Shown here piece after piece: positions 34,815-43,618 of a DNA stretch of 64,000 nt. Below the pieces are notes generated by a model, which was given only the letters and a program-made list of their open reading frames with translations, was not told the DNA's origin and did no database searches. This DNA is from Paraburkholderia kirstenboschensis (GTDB taxonomy: Bacteria; Pseudomonadota; Gammaproteobacteria; Burkholderiales; Burkholderiaceae): the NCBI RefSeq assembly GCF_904848585.1, contig NZ_CAJHCR010000012.1, forward strand, positions 1 through 64,000, written 5' to 3'. Each line of letters starts with the position of its first letter. Position 1 is the stretch's first letter. A program made the position numbers and the translations under genes.

Positions 34815-37535
34815 CTATGCGATGTAGCCGTGTTCGCGCGCCCACACCATCGCGTCATAACGCGTCGAGACGTCGAGCTTGTTCAGGATGTTGCGCACGT
34901 TCCATTTGGTCGTGCCGACAGAGATGTTCAAGGTCAGCGCGATACGCTTGTTCGACATGGCCTGCGAGATCAACAGGAGAATCTCGCGTTCGCGCGGCGT
35001 GAGGTTCACGCTTTCGTGTTGCAACGATTGCGCGGCGGATGATTTGCCCGACCGTACAGCGCTCGCAGTCGACACGTAGAGCTTGTCCAGCACCGTTTCC
35101 AGCAGCGACGCTGCGGATGGCGTCAGCCCCTGTGCTCCACGCAGTGCAGCGAGACCGGCGACGACAGGCTCGCCGTCGTCGATGAATGTGCGTAAGAGTC
35201 CGAGATCGGCGCCTGCATTGAGCGCTTCGATCAGGCTTCGGTGAGCCTCGTCGCGTTCCTGCAGCGAGTCCCATGCCGCCGCGGCGAGCAGGTTCGCCCG
35301 CACGAGAAGTCTTGCGCGGCCGGCCGCGTGCGCGAACGCGCGGACCTGGTCGAGTGCTGCCAGCGCCTCTTTTGCGTTGCAGTCTACGAGGGCAAGCCGC
35401 GCGCACGTCGAGAGGGTAATGGCGCCAATCTCGGCTGCCGTGCCGGCGGCGCGTTGCGGGGTGTCGGCGAGCGCCTTCAGCCTTGCCAACACGCCTTGCG
35501 CCCGGACGTGATCGCCGTCGCGAAGCAGCATGCACACCTGTTCCGCCAGCATGACGGCGGCCGGCCGCAGCAGGTTCATGCTGTGGAAATGGTCGGCTTG
35601 TTCCTGCAAAAATGCCAGAGCTGCGCCCGATCCTGCATCCAGTCGATCGAGCCGCGCATGGCAGACCGAAGCATCGACCATCACGTCGGGCCAGGATGCG
35701 CATAGCAGCCCTGTGCGGTTGGCGAGCACGTCGCGGGCGTCGTCGATGCGGTCGAGTTCATAGTACGCACCGCTCAGCATCGCGGCGCATAGGCCAGCCG
35801 GCACCGAGTGACGACCATAGCCCGCTTCTGCCTGTTCAAGCAGCGCAGATGCGAGGCGCGCCGTCTCGCGGACCTGTCCATGCACGAGAAGCGCCGCAGG
35901 CAGCGTCGCTTCGAACATCAGTGCGATTTCGCTGCCCTGGTCGGCGCCCGGCACGGCATGCTCGTCGTGCAGTTTCAACGCTTCCTGCAAGCGGCCCACA
36001 TGCGCATAACCGGTCACAAGCGCGGCGACGTGGATATAGCGCAGCGTGCGGTTCGCAGGCCACGACTCGGGCTCGCGCCCGAGCAGTTCGATGACCCGTT
36101 CGCTTTCGTCGCGCTGCATCGCGATGGTCGCTTCGGCCAGCGCAAGCTGGGTGTGCATATCGGCATGAAGCCTGGACTCGCTACGTCCTAGCTGCTCCAG
36201 CCAGCGTTGCGCCTCGGCGGTGCGTGCGCTCAGCGCACAACTCAGGCAGGCAAGGAACGAGAGCTGCGGATGCGCGACGAGGGCATCCTCGGGCATATGG
36301 TCGAGTAGCTGGACCATCGCGGCAACGGCACTGAAGCGCCAATCCGGCGGCATCGACTGCTCGATGATCTGCACTGCGAGTTCGAGATCGCCGCCGAGAT
36401 TCGCATGGCGCACGGCGTCGGCCGGCATCTGATGCTTTGCAAACCACACGCTGGCGCGCCGGTGCAGCGTCTGCAAGCTCTCATCGCCGCGTTGTGCGAG
36501 CCGGTTGCAGAGAAACTCGCCAAGCAGCGGATGAAAGCGATACCACGGCGCGCGATCGCCGGTATGCACGCGCTGAATCAGCAGCAACTCCTCGTCGGCG
36601 CGGCGCAGCAGATCGCCCGCTTGAACGTGCTGCGTAACGTGTGCCGCGAGCGCGGCATTGAAGCGCCGCAGCGGCGCGAGCATTTCGAGGAACTGGATCA
36701 TTGCGGCCGGCGCCGGCGCAATCACGTTTTCCGCGAGGTAGTTGTGCAGGTCGCCGGAACGACGCAACAGCGCCGTCACCTGGCCGCGCGCGGCCGGGCG
36801 GTTTCGCAGCATGAGCGCGACAAGCTGGAGGCTCGCAGGCCAGCCGCGCGTGACGTCCTGGATCAGCTGCACTTCGTTGGCGGTGAGCTTCATTGTCGCG
36901 AGGTTCTGCTCGAAGAACGCCTGCGTTTCGTCGAGGCTAAAAGGCAAGTCTTCGAGGCCCACCTCGGCGAGTTGCCCATACACGCGCAAGCGGCTCAGGC
37001 CGAGCGGCGCCGTGGTGCGCGAGGCGATCACCATATGCAGATTCGCAGGGCTGTGAGTGACGAGTTTGTGCACTAGCTCGTGTACCCAGGAATCGTCAAC
37101 GTGCTGAAAGTCGTCGATGAACAGATAGAGGTCTTTCCCGACGCGCTGCACGCCCGCGATGATCGCCGCTGCCACCGGCTCGACCGGCCACGCGCGATCG
37201 TCGCGGCCCACCAATGGCGCGGCCTCGGACTCCACGCCAAGAGGCGCGAGCGCGCCGAGCAGATCGCGGCAGAATACGTCGCTGTGACGATGATCCGCCG
37301 TGAGCGCGAGCCATGCTACTTCTGCGCCCGCCTTCATGAGTTCCTGACGCCACTGCACGAGCAGAATCGTTTTGCCGAAGCCCGCATTGCCGGTGACGAG
37401 CGTGAGCGCGCAATGCTGCGCGTCCCGCAGGCTATCGAGCAGTTTTTTACGCACGATATGGCGAGGACTGACACGCGGCGGCGCGAATTTCGCCGGTACG
37501 TTGAGTTCGTCGAGTGGCGGGTTCTGGAACGTCAT
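34815..37535 (-). CDS. MalT-type (LAL) LuxR-family regulator 1
   Basis: About 906 aa. The N-terminal ATPase has Walker A GNAGFGKT (49-56) and Walker B LYLFIDDF (Asp141-142). A long helical-repeat (TPR-like) middle part follows. A C-terminal LuxR/GerE helix-turn-helix contains LTPREREILLLISQAMSNKRIAL. This is the layout of MalT and other large ATP-binding LuxR activators, which bind an inducer through the helical repeats. It is the first of three paralogues in the window. Its start (ATG 37535) is divergent from a crotonase gene. The downstream genes on its strand encode the racemase and an acyl-CoA dehydrogenase. Confidence 0.93.
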   Translation of the reverse strand: MTFQNPPLDELNVPAKFAPPRVSPRHIVRKKLLDSLRDAQHCALTLVTGNAGFGKTILLVQWRQELMKAGAEVAWLALTADHRHSDVFCRDLLGALAPLGVESEAAPLVGRDDRAWPVEPVAAAIIAGVQRVGKDLYLFIDDFQHVDDSWVHELVHKLVTHSPANLHMVIASRTTAPLGLSRLRVYGQLAEVGLEDLPFSLDETQAFFEQNLATMKLTANEVQLIQDVTRGWPASLQLVALMLRNRPAARGQVTALLRRSGDLHNYLAENVIAPAPAAMIQFLEMLAPLRRFNAALAAHVTQHVQAGDLLRRADEELLLIQRVHTGDRAPWYRFHPLLGEFLCNRLAQRGDESLQTLHRRASVWFAKHQMPADAVRHANLGGDLELAVQIIEQSMPPDWRFSAVAAMVQLLDHMPEDALVAHPQLSFLACLSCALSARTAEAQRWLEQLGRSESRLHADMHTQLALAEATIAMQRDESERVIELLGREPESWPANRTLRYIHVAALVTGYAHVGRLQEALKLHDEHAVPGADQGSEIALMFEATLPAALLVHGQVRETARLASALLEQAEAGYGRHSVPAGLCAAMLSGAYYELDRIDDARDVLANRTGLLCASWPDVMVDASVCHARLDRLDAGSGAALAFLQEQADHFHSMNLLRPAAVMLAEQVCMLLRDGDHVRAQGVLARLKALADTPQRAAGTAAEIGAITLSTCARLALVDCNAKEALAALDQVRAFAHAAGRARLLVRANLLAAAAWDSLQERDEAHRSLIEALNAGADLGLLRTFIDDGEPVVAGLAALRGAQGLTPSAASLLETVLDKLYVSTASAVRSGKSSAAQSLQHESVNLTPREREILLLISQAMSNKRIALTLNISVGTTKWNVRNILNKLDVSTRYDAMVWAREHGYIA

Positions 37536-37627
37536 GATTTCACTTCTACGGTGACGGGATGCTAGCACGTTCGTCGCGCGCGCAAACCTCGTCTTCTCCC
37601 TGGCCAAACGGCCATTTTTTTCGAACG

Positions 37628-37651
37628 CCCCCCCCCCCGCAAATGCAGGGG
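37628..37651. promoter_or_regulatory. Dyad F: C11 tract and CCCCC-GCAAATGCA-GGGG box
   Basis: An 11-C homopolymer (37628-37638) followed by GCAAATGCAGGGG, in the 233-bp divergent promoter between regulator 1 and the crotonase gene. The 3' part resembles the other CCCCC...GGGG boxes with a shorter spacer. Confidence 0.45.
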
Positions 37652-37768
37652 AATCCGCGCGGCGACCGCTCTATCGTTTCAATGCATGAACGGCCTTCCG
37701 GCGTAGCGTCAAGTCACTTGCAGCACGCGAACTTCCAACAGAACTGGCACGGATTGGGGAGCAGACAG

Positions 37769-38539
37769 ATGAGCGTCACATTCGAACTGAAAGGCCCCGT
37801 GGCCTGGGTCACACTCGCGCGTCCCGACGCGATGAACGCGCTGTCGCGCGACATGGTTCAGGGCATCACCGCGAAGCTGATGCAATGGCGGGAAGACCCG
37901 CAGGTGCGTGTCGTCGTCGTGACGGGCACGGGCCGGGCGTTCAGCGCGGGCGCCGATCTGAAGACCGCCGGGGCGCCCGCTCAACCGGGCGAAAAAGACT
38001 TTCTCGACGAGATCATTCAACTGTTCGATACGTTGCGCGCGTTTCCGCGCCCTGTCATCGCGGCGGTCAATGGCCTCGCGCTCGCGGGCGGACTCGAAGC
38101 TGTGATGACCTGTGATTTCGTGATTGCGGCACAGAGCGCGCGCTTTGGCGACGCTCACTCGAACTTCGGCGTGTTTCCGGGTGGCGGCGGCGCAGCCGTG
38201 CTGCCACGCAAGATCCCGGTGAACATCGCGAAGTATCTGCTGTTCACTGGCGATTCCGTGTCCGCGCAGGAGATGAAGCAGTATGGCCTCGTCGCCGAGG
38301 TGGTCGCAGACGCGGAACTGATCGAGCGCGTGCAGGCAATCGGCGAGAAACTGGCGGCTAAAAGTCCCCTGGTACTCGCGAAGATGAAACGCGTCGCCGA
38401 CGAATCGGCAGACAAGCCGGTCGCGGACGCGCTGCGGCACGAGGTGCTCGAACTGCGCAATCACCAGCGCTCATACGACATACAGGAAGGGCTGCGCGCG
38501 TTTGTCGAAAAGCGCAAGCCGGAATTCAAGGGCTACTGA
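37769..38539 (+). CDS. Enoyl-CoA hydratase/isomerase family protein
   Basis: A 256-aa crotonase-fold protein. Oxyanion-hole segments are FSAGADLK and GLALAGGLE. The Glu equivalent to rat Glu144 is present in GGLE, but the position of Glu164 (PE in QPEI) is occupied by His in GDAHSNFG. The C-terminus RAFVEKRKPEFKGY is standard. The change may alter the reaction from simple hydration. GGGGAGC precedes ATG 37769. It heads a plus-strand set of crotonase, thiolase and crotonase genes. Confidence 0.88.
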   Translation: MSVTFELKGPVAWVTLARPDAMNALSRDMVQGITAKLMQWREDPQVRVVVVTGTGRAFSAGADLKTAGAPAQPGEKDFLDEIIQLFDTLRAFPRPVIAAVNGLALAGGLEAVMTCDFVIAAQSARFGDAHSNFGVFPGGGGAAVLPRKIPVNIAKYLLFTGDSVSAQEMKQYGLVAEVVADAELIERVQAIGEKLAAKSPLVLAKMKRVADESADKPVADALRHEVLELRNHQRSYDIQEGLRAFVEKRKPEFKGY

Positions 38540-38630
38540 TCGTTGCGGGACCGGGCAACGGCGGCCCGCTCCCCAGGCATGGTGCGCGGCCGCTTGTGAG
38601 ACGAACGGCATTATTCGAACTGGAGAAGAC

Positions 38631-39872
38631 ATGGAAGACATCTATATCGTCGGCGTGAGCATGACGCCGTTTGGCCGCCACATGGACAAGAGCGTCAAGC
38701 AGCTTACCGCGTGGGCTGTTGAGGACGCGCTGAAGGACGCGGCCTGCGACCGCAAATGGATCAGGGCTGCATTCTTCGGCAACACGGCACAAGGTCATTT
38801 CGACGGCCAGCACATGATTCGCGGCCAGGTCGCACTCTTGCCGATCGGGCTGGGCGGCATTCCGATCTACAACGTGGAGGGCGCGTGCGCGTCGTCGAGC
38901 GCGGCTTTCAATCTGGCTGTGATGCAGCTGCGCGCGGGCGCGGCGGACGTGGTACTCGCGGTCGGCGCTGAGAAAATGTACTCGGACGACAAGGCGAAGA
39001 TGTTCTCGTGCTTCGAATCGGCCTGGGATATTGAAACGCTGGAGGACAACAAGAGTTGCCTCGCGGGCATGGGCAAGGACATCGTGCCGCCGCCGGGTTC
39101 GCAGTCGGACAAGCCGTATAGCCCGTTCATGGACGTGTATGCGGCGCTCGGACGTGCGTTCATGTCGCGCTTTGGCATCACGCAGCGGCAGATCGCGGCC
39201 GTCGCGGCAAAGAATCACAATCATTCGGTGCACAACGAGCGCTCGCAATACCGTAGGCCGATGACAATCGACGAAGTGCTGGCCGCGCCGCCCATTACCT
39301 ATCCGATGACGTTGCCGATGTGCTCGCCGATTTCCGACGGCGCGGCTACCGCCATCCTCTGTACGGAAAGCGCGCTGAAAAAGTACGGTTTCGATCGCAA
39401 GCGTGCGATCAAGGTGATGGCAAGCGTGCTGCGCTCGGGCTCCGCGCGCGCGGCGGACGACTATGCGAACGCCTGCACCCCGCAAGCCGCTAAGGACGCG
39501 TTCGAGCAGGCGGGCATCGGCCCGTCGCAAATCAACGTTGCCGAGCTGCACGACGCGACCGCGATCGGGGAGCTGATTACGTTCGAAGGGCTGGGTCTGC
39601 GTGAGCCGGGCGCGAGCGGCGTTCTCGCGGAGCGGGGCGAGACATCGCTCGGCGGCTCGATCGTGGTCAATCCGTCGGGTGGGCTCGAGTCGAAAGGACA
39701 CCCGATCGGCGCCACCGGTCTCGGGCAGATTTTCGAGCTGGTCGAGCAACTGCGCGGAAATTGCGGAGCGCGTCAGGTCGAAGGCGCCCGCTTCGCGATC
39801 CAGGGCAACGGCGGCGGTCTGTGGCGCGTGGAAGAGGCGCTCGAGCATATCGCCATTCTCGGTAAGGCTTAA
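38631..39872 (+). CDS. Thiolase, SCP2/lipid-transfer type
   Basis: A 413-aa thiolase-superfamily protein. The acyl-accepting Cys86 lies in NVEGACASSS and the second active-site block is SKGHPIGATG. AELHDATAIGELITFEGLGL is typical of SCP2-type thiolases rather than FadA/PhaA. Such enzymes act on branched or steroid-derived 3-ketoacyl-CoAs, or as aldolases. It follows the crotonase gene by 91 bp. TGGAGAAG precedes ATG 38631. Confidence 0.9.
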   Translation: MEDIYIVGVSMTPFGRHMDKSVKQLTAWAVEDALKDAACDRKWIRAAFFGNTAQGHFDGQHMIRGQVALLPIGLGGIPIYNVEGACASSSAAFNLAVMQLRAGAADVVLAVGAEKMYSDDKAKMFSCFESAWDIETLEDNKSCLAGMGKDIVPPPGSQSDKPYSPFMDVYAALGRAFMSRFGITQRQIAAVAAKNHNHSVHNERSQYRRPMTIDEVLAAPPITYPMTLPMCSPISDGAATAILCTESALKKYGFDRKRAIKVMASVLRSGSARAADDYANACTPQAAKDAFEQAGIGPSQINVAELHDATAIGELITFEGLGLREPGASGVLAERGETSLGGSIVVNPSGGLESKGHPIGATGLGQIFELVEQLRGNCGARQVEGARFAIQGNGGGLWRVEEALEHIAILGKA

Positions 39873-40031
39873 CGTCGGCAGACGCGGCGCGGCGCCGCAC
39901 TTCAGTGCACGACGTGACGAAGGACGCTGGCAATTGCTGCGGCGTCCTGTTGTCGTTGGTCAACGGTCGCACGCCGCGTTGCTTACGCATACTCATTTGC
40001 TGGCCGGCCAATTCGGCGGGGGAGTCGTTCA

Positions 40032-40799
40032 ATGGTTGAAATCAGTTGGGAGCAGAGCGTCGCAATCCTCACGATGAAGGGTGCAACGCCGTGGAACGTG
40101 ATGGACCGTGCAATGCTCGAGCAACTGGGCGCAGCGCTTCCCGAAGTCGTTGCGCAAGGTGCGCGTGCCATCGTACTGACCGGGGCGGGGCGTGTGTTCT
40201 CGGCAGGTGGGGACGTTCATGCATTCAACGCGCTTGCGCAGGAAGGTGCCGACGCATTGTCGAGCGGCATCGGCATGCTCATGGAGGAATTCGGTAACCC
40301 GATTGCGCGCTTCATCGCCGGGTCGCCGGTGCCTGTTATCAGCGCGGTGAACGGACCGTGCGCAGGCGGTGCAATGGGCTACGCGCTTGCTGCGGACATC
40401 GTGCTCTGCGCGCGCTCGGCGTACTTTCTCGTCGCTCAGGTCGCGCAGCTCGGCGTGGTGCCGGATCTCGGCATCAACTGGGTAATCGCGCGCTCGCTCG
40501 GGCGTCCACGCGCGCTGGGCATGGCGTTGCTCGGCGATCGCATCGGCGGTGAGCAGGCGGAGCAGTGGGGCTTGGTATGGCGCTGCGTCGACGACACAGA
40601 ATTGCTGCCGCAGGCGCTCGCGTTCGCACATAAGCTCGCTGCATTGCCGAAAGACGCGATAGCAGAGTGCCGGCGCCTCGTGGACGACGCCGCGCACATG
40701 TCGATCAAGGAGTCACTTGCCGCCGAGCGCGAAGTGCAGCGCGGCCTCGTTCGCTCGTCTTTCTTTCGGGAGGCGTGCGCGAAGTTCGCGGCGAAGTAG
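40032..40799 (+). CDS. Enoyl-CoA hydratase/isomerase family protein, PaaG/ECI-like
   Basis: A 255-aa crotonase-fold protein. Oxyanion segments are FSAGGDVH and GPCAGGAMG. The Glu144 position is Gly, while LGVVPDLGINW carries the Asp seen in PaaG and delta3,delta2-enoyl-CoA isomerases (G-L-x-PD-x-G). That favours double-bond isomerisation over hydration. ATG 40032 has GGGGGAG upstream. It is the last plus-strand gene before a strong terminator. Confidence 0.88.
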   Translation: MVEISWEQSVAILTMKGATPWNVMDRAMLEQLGAALPEVVAQGARAIVLTGAGRVFSAGGDVHAFNALAQEGADALSSGIGMLMEEFGNPIARFIAGSPVPVISAVNGPCAGGAMGYALAADIVLCARSAYFLVAQVAQLGVVPDLGINWVIARSLGRPRALGMALLGDRIGGEQAEQWGLVWRCVDDTELLPQALAFAHKLAALPKDAIAECRRLVDDAAHMSIKESLAAEREVQRGLVRSSFFREACAKFAAK

Positions 40800-40907
40800 C
40801 GGCCACTGCGATTGCGATTGTGGCTGCGGCTGCGGTAGAGCGCGTTGCCAGCTTGCACCTGCCGCTTCACGCCCCGCCTCGTCACGTTACCTGAAGTGTG
40901 CGCATGA

Positions 40908-40935
40908 AAAGCCCCGGTCGTAATACCGGGGCTTT
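40908..40935. terminator. Bidirectional intrinsic terminator
   Basis: AAAGCCCCGGT (40908-40918) pairs perfectly with ACCGGGGCTTT (40925-40935) around a 6-nt loop. The A and T runs flank the stem on both sides, so it can serve the crotonase gene (plus) and the acyl-CoA dehydrogenase gene (minus), which converge here. Confidence 0.88.
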
Positions 40936-40973
40936 GCTCGTACCGGGCGCAATAAAAACTCGTTGCACACCGT

Positions 40974-42116
40974 TCAAAGATTGCGCGAGATGATCAGCTT
41001 CTGGATATGGCTCGTGCCTTCGTAAATCTTCGTGACACGCACGTCGCGGTAAAAGCGCTCGACGGGGAAGTCGTTCAGGTATCCATAGCCGCCGTGGATC
41101 TGCAGCGCATCCGAGCAAACCTTCTCAGCCATCTCGGAGGCGAATAGCTTGGCCATCGACGGCTCCTTCGCGCACGGCAGGTCCGCCGCACACAGCCGCG
41201 CCGCATGGATCACGAACTGGTGTGCGATCTCGACCTGAGTCGCCATGTCGGCAAGATCGAACGCGACGCCCTGCAAGTTGATGATCGGCGCGCCATAGGC
41301 TTCGCGCTCCCTGGCGTAGCGCACAGCGGCGTCGAGCGCGGCGCGCGCGGTCCCGACTGCAATCGCCGCGATCGCTATGCGGCCCTCGGACATGCCGCGC
41401 AGCATCTTCTTATACGCGCTGCCTTCCTCGCCGAGGATGTTGCCGGCGGGCACGCGGCAGTCGATCAACTGGATCTGCGCGAGATGTGCCGACCGCTGGC
41501 CCAGTTTGTTTTCGACGCGTGCGACATGATAGCCGGGCTCGGACGTGTCGATGATGAACATGCTGGCGCCATTCTTGCCCGCGCTCTGACCGGTGATTGC
41601 AAGCGCGACGGCTACGCCGGCCTTGTTGCCGTTCGAGATGAACTGCTTGGTGCCGTTGAGAACGTAATGGTCGCCGTCGCGCCGTGCGGACGTGCTGAAC
41701 GCCGTGGTGTCCGAACCTGCTTGGGGTTCGGAAAAAAGCCCGGCCGCATAGGTTTCGCCCGCTATGAGGCGAGGTAGAAAGCGCCGCTTCTGCTCTTCGG
41801 TGCCTTGTGCCGCGATCAGTCCGATGATCGTGTTATGCACGTGGACGACCGTGGCGAAGCCCGCGTCGGCAACTGCCAGTTCCTCGATAGCGAGGCAGTA
41901 CTCGACGAAAGTGGCGCCCGAGCCGCCGTGCGCCTCCGGCGCAAGCATGCCGAGGAAGCCCAGTTTCGCGACAGCGTCGAGCTCGTCTCCCGGCCACGCG
42001 TGAGTGCGGTCGCGCTCGGCTGCGGTCTTGGCGACGATCTCTGTTGCGACGGTGCGCGCGGAATCGCGGATCATCACTTCCTGTTCGCTCAGGAATGCTG
42101 CTGATACGTCGGTCAT
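40974..42116 (-). CDS. Acyl-CoA dehydrogenase, paralogue of the one at 32336
   Basis: 380 aa, with LFSEPQAGSD, KQFISNG, QIHGGYGYLNDFPVERFYRD and catalytic Glu366 in YEGTSHIQ. Its blocks match the 32336-33484 protein closely along the whole length, so the two probably arose by duplication and may differ in chain length or stereochemistry. GAGAGAG precedes ATG 42116. It is divergent from the SDR gene at 42366. Confidence 0.93.
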   Translation of the reverse strand: MTDVSAAFLSEQEVMIRDSARTVATEIVAKTAAERDRTHAWPGDELDAVAKLGFLGMLAPEAHGGSGATFVEYCLAIEELAVADAGFATVVHVHNTIIGLIAAQGTEEQKRRFLPRLIAGETYAAGLFSEPQAGSDTTAFSTSARRDGDHYVLNGTKQFISNGNKAGVAVALAITGQSAGKNGASMFIIDTSEPGYHVARVENKLGQRSAHLAQIQLIDCRVPAGNILGEEGSAYKKMLRGMSEGRIAIAAIAVGTARAALDAAVRYAREREAYGAPIINLQGVAFDLADMATQVEIAHQFVIHAARLCAADLPCAKEPSMAKLFASEMAEKVCSDALQIHGGYGYLNDFPVERFYRDVRVTKIYEGTSHIQKLIISRNL

Positions 42117-42173
42117 TTTCTCTCTCTAATAGGTGTGGTTTGCGTTCACTATGAACGCGGCGCCGCGCTCGCG

Positions 42174-42196
42174 CCCCTCTCCTCGTGGGGGGAGGG
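42174..42196. promoter_or_regulatory. Dyad G: CCCCTCTCC...GGGGGGAGGG box
   Basis: A C-rich arm and a G-rich arm around CTCGT in the acyl-CoA dehydrogenase/SDR divergent promoter. The segment GGGGAGGGCG (42189-42198) matches the E. coli MalT box GGGGA(T/G)GAGG at 8 of 10 positions. Confidence 0.45.
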
Positions 42197-42215
42197 CGCT
42201 CGCGGTATGCACATG

Positions 42216-42235
42216 CCCCCCAATCTGGACGGGGG
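42216..42235. promoter_or_regulatory. Dyad B: 20-bp CCCCC...GGGG box
   Basis: CCCCCCAATCTGGACGGGGG. It lies 100-119 bp upstream of the dehydrogenase start and 131-150 bp upstream of the SDR start, aligned without gaps to boxes A and D. Confidence 0.55.
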
Positions 42236-42365
42236 CCGGTCGCACCACGTCGTCTTATGCTGAACCCGTAGCATCTAAATACACGGCGTGACGCCTGTCG
42301 CGAGTGAGATATCGCGCCGCGCCAGACCGGTTCATTCATCTATTCAAGACTTTGGAGAGACGTCC

Positions 42366-43262
42366 ATGGGTATCCGCTTCGACGGAAAAGTTGCGCTGAT
42401 CACAGGTGCGGGCGCCGGCCTCGGTCGCGCACATGCGCTTGCATTCGCCGCGCGCGGCGCGAAGGTCGTGATCAACGATTTCGGCGGCAGCCGTGACGGC
42501 ACCGGCAGTTCGAGCACGGCCGCACAGACCGTGGTCGACGAGATCCGCAAGGCCGGCGGCACCGCGATCGCCAATGGCGCGAACGTCGCGGACCCCGTGC
42601 AGGTGCAGGCAATGGTCGAGCAGGCCATGACCGAGTTCGGTCGCGTCGACATCCTCGTGAACAACGCCGGCATTCTGCGCGACAAGAGCTTCGCGAAGCT
42701 GCAGGCCGAGGACTTCAAGCTGGTGCTCGACGTTCATCTGCACGGCTCGATCAATTGCACGAAGGCGGTGTGGGACGTCATGCGCGCCCAGCAATATGGC
42801 CGCATTCTGATGACCACCTCCGCAGCTGGCATGTACGGCAACTTCGGCCAGGCGAACTACGGCGCGGCGAAAATGGCGCTGATCGGCCTGATGAACGTGC
42901 TGAGCGTGGAAGGCCGCAAGAACGACATCAGGGTGAACACGATCGCGCCGGTCGCGGCCACGCGTATGACCGAAGACGTGATGCCCGCCGAGGCGCTGCA
43001 ACGCATCCAGCCGGAGCGCGTGACGCCGGGCGTACTGTATCTGTGCAGCGAGCAGGCACCTTCGAAGGTGATTCTGGGCGCCGGCGGCGGCACGTTCTCG
43101 ACCGCGACGATCATGGAGACCGCACCGGTTCGCCTCACGGACGCGGAGCTAACGCCGGAGGGCGTGGCCGCGCGTTTCGCGGAGATCGCTGACTGGACGA
43201 CAGCGCGCGCCTATGCGGAAGTACTGGAGCAGGTGCAGGTTTTCCTCGCGCCCGCAGCCTGA
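42366..43262 (+). CDS. SDR of the peroxisomal multifunctional enzyme 2 type ((3R)-hydroxyacyl-CoA dehydrogenase-like)
   Basis: 298 aa. TGAGAGLG (13-20), the acidic loop NDFGGSRDG, NNAG (99-102), and catalytic Ser152, Tyr165, Lys169. NDFGGSRDGTGSS and LRDKSFAKL are typical of the dehydrogenase domain of multifunctional enzyme 2 rather than of FabG. It would oxidise 3-hydroxyacyl-CoA. The tail after residue 245 fits the MFE-2 linker. GAGAGACGTCC precedes ATG 42366. Confidence 0.92.
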   Translation: MGIRFDGKVALITGAGAGLGRAHALAFAARGAKVVINDFGGSRDGTGSSSTAAQTVVDEIRKAGGTAIANGANVADPVQVQAMVEQAMTEFGRVDILVNNAGILRDKSFAKLQAEDFKLVLDVHLHGSINCTKAVWDVMRAQQYGRILMTTSAAGMYGNFGQANYGAAKMALIGLMNVLSVEGRKNDIRVNTIAPVAATRMTEDVMPAEALQRIQPERVTPGVLYLCSEQAPSKVILGAGGGTFSTATIMETAPVRLTDAELTPEGVAARFAEIADWTTARAYAEVLEQVQVFLAPAA

Positions 43263-43610
43263 TTCGCCACGCAAGCGGGTGAAGTTCGCGCGCGGAGTCC
43301 GGTGCGTGCGCTGTGGACGAATGTCCAACGTGAAATTCATCGAGCCGCAGCAATTGGCGCGTGGGCCGGCATCCGGCTCGCGCGGTTCGCGGCCTCATTG
43401 AACGGGTTTACCGGACACGTATCGCAGATGACTCTCATGCGATACGTTTGCCGCCTCGACGGTCAACCGGCGAGGCGGCTTTTTTGGCGTGCGGTTCAGC
43501 TGCGCAGATGAAGTGAGACGGGACAAGGCCACGCCGTGCTGCACGACGCGCCCAACACCGCAACGCCGGGCACATCTAGACGGAAGTGTTACCCAATGGT
43601 TACCCAAGCG
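43263..43610. other. Intergenic region between convergent SDR and CoA ligase genes
   Basis: About 350 bp without a supported gene. It contains an intrinsic terminator near 43450 and an 11-bp phased repeat at the CoA-ligase stop (both listed separately). Open frames here lack family signal. Confidence 0.6.
43450..43485 (+). terminator. Intrinsic terminator downstream of the SDR gene
   Basis: GCCGCCTCG (43450-43458) pairs with CGAGGCGGC (43471-43479) and is followed by six T. The loop is 12 nt. Lying about 190 bp past the SDR stop, it ends the plus-strand transcript. Confidence 0.88.
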
Positions 43611-43618
43611 CTACCCAA
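43590..43618. repeat. Three TACCCAA repeats with 11-bp period at the CoA-ligase stop
   Basis: TACCCAA at 43590, 43601 and 43612. On the minus strand each is TTGGGTA followed by G or A. The first supplies the CoA-ligase stop (TAG), the next two supply TAA in the other two frames. Confidence 0.8.
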
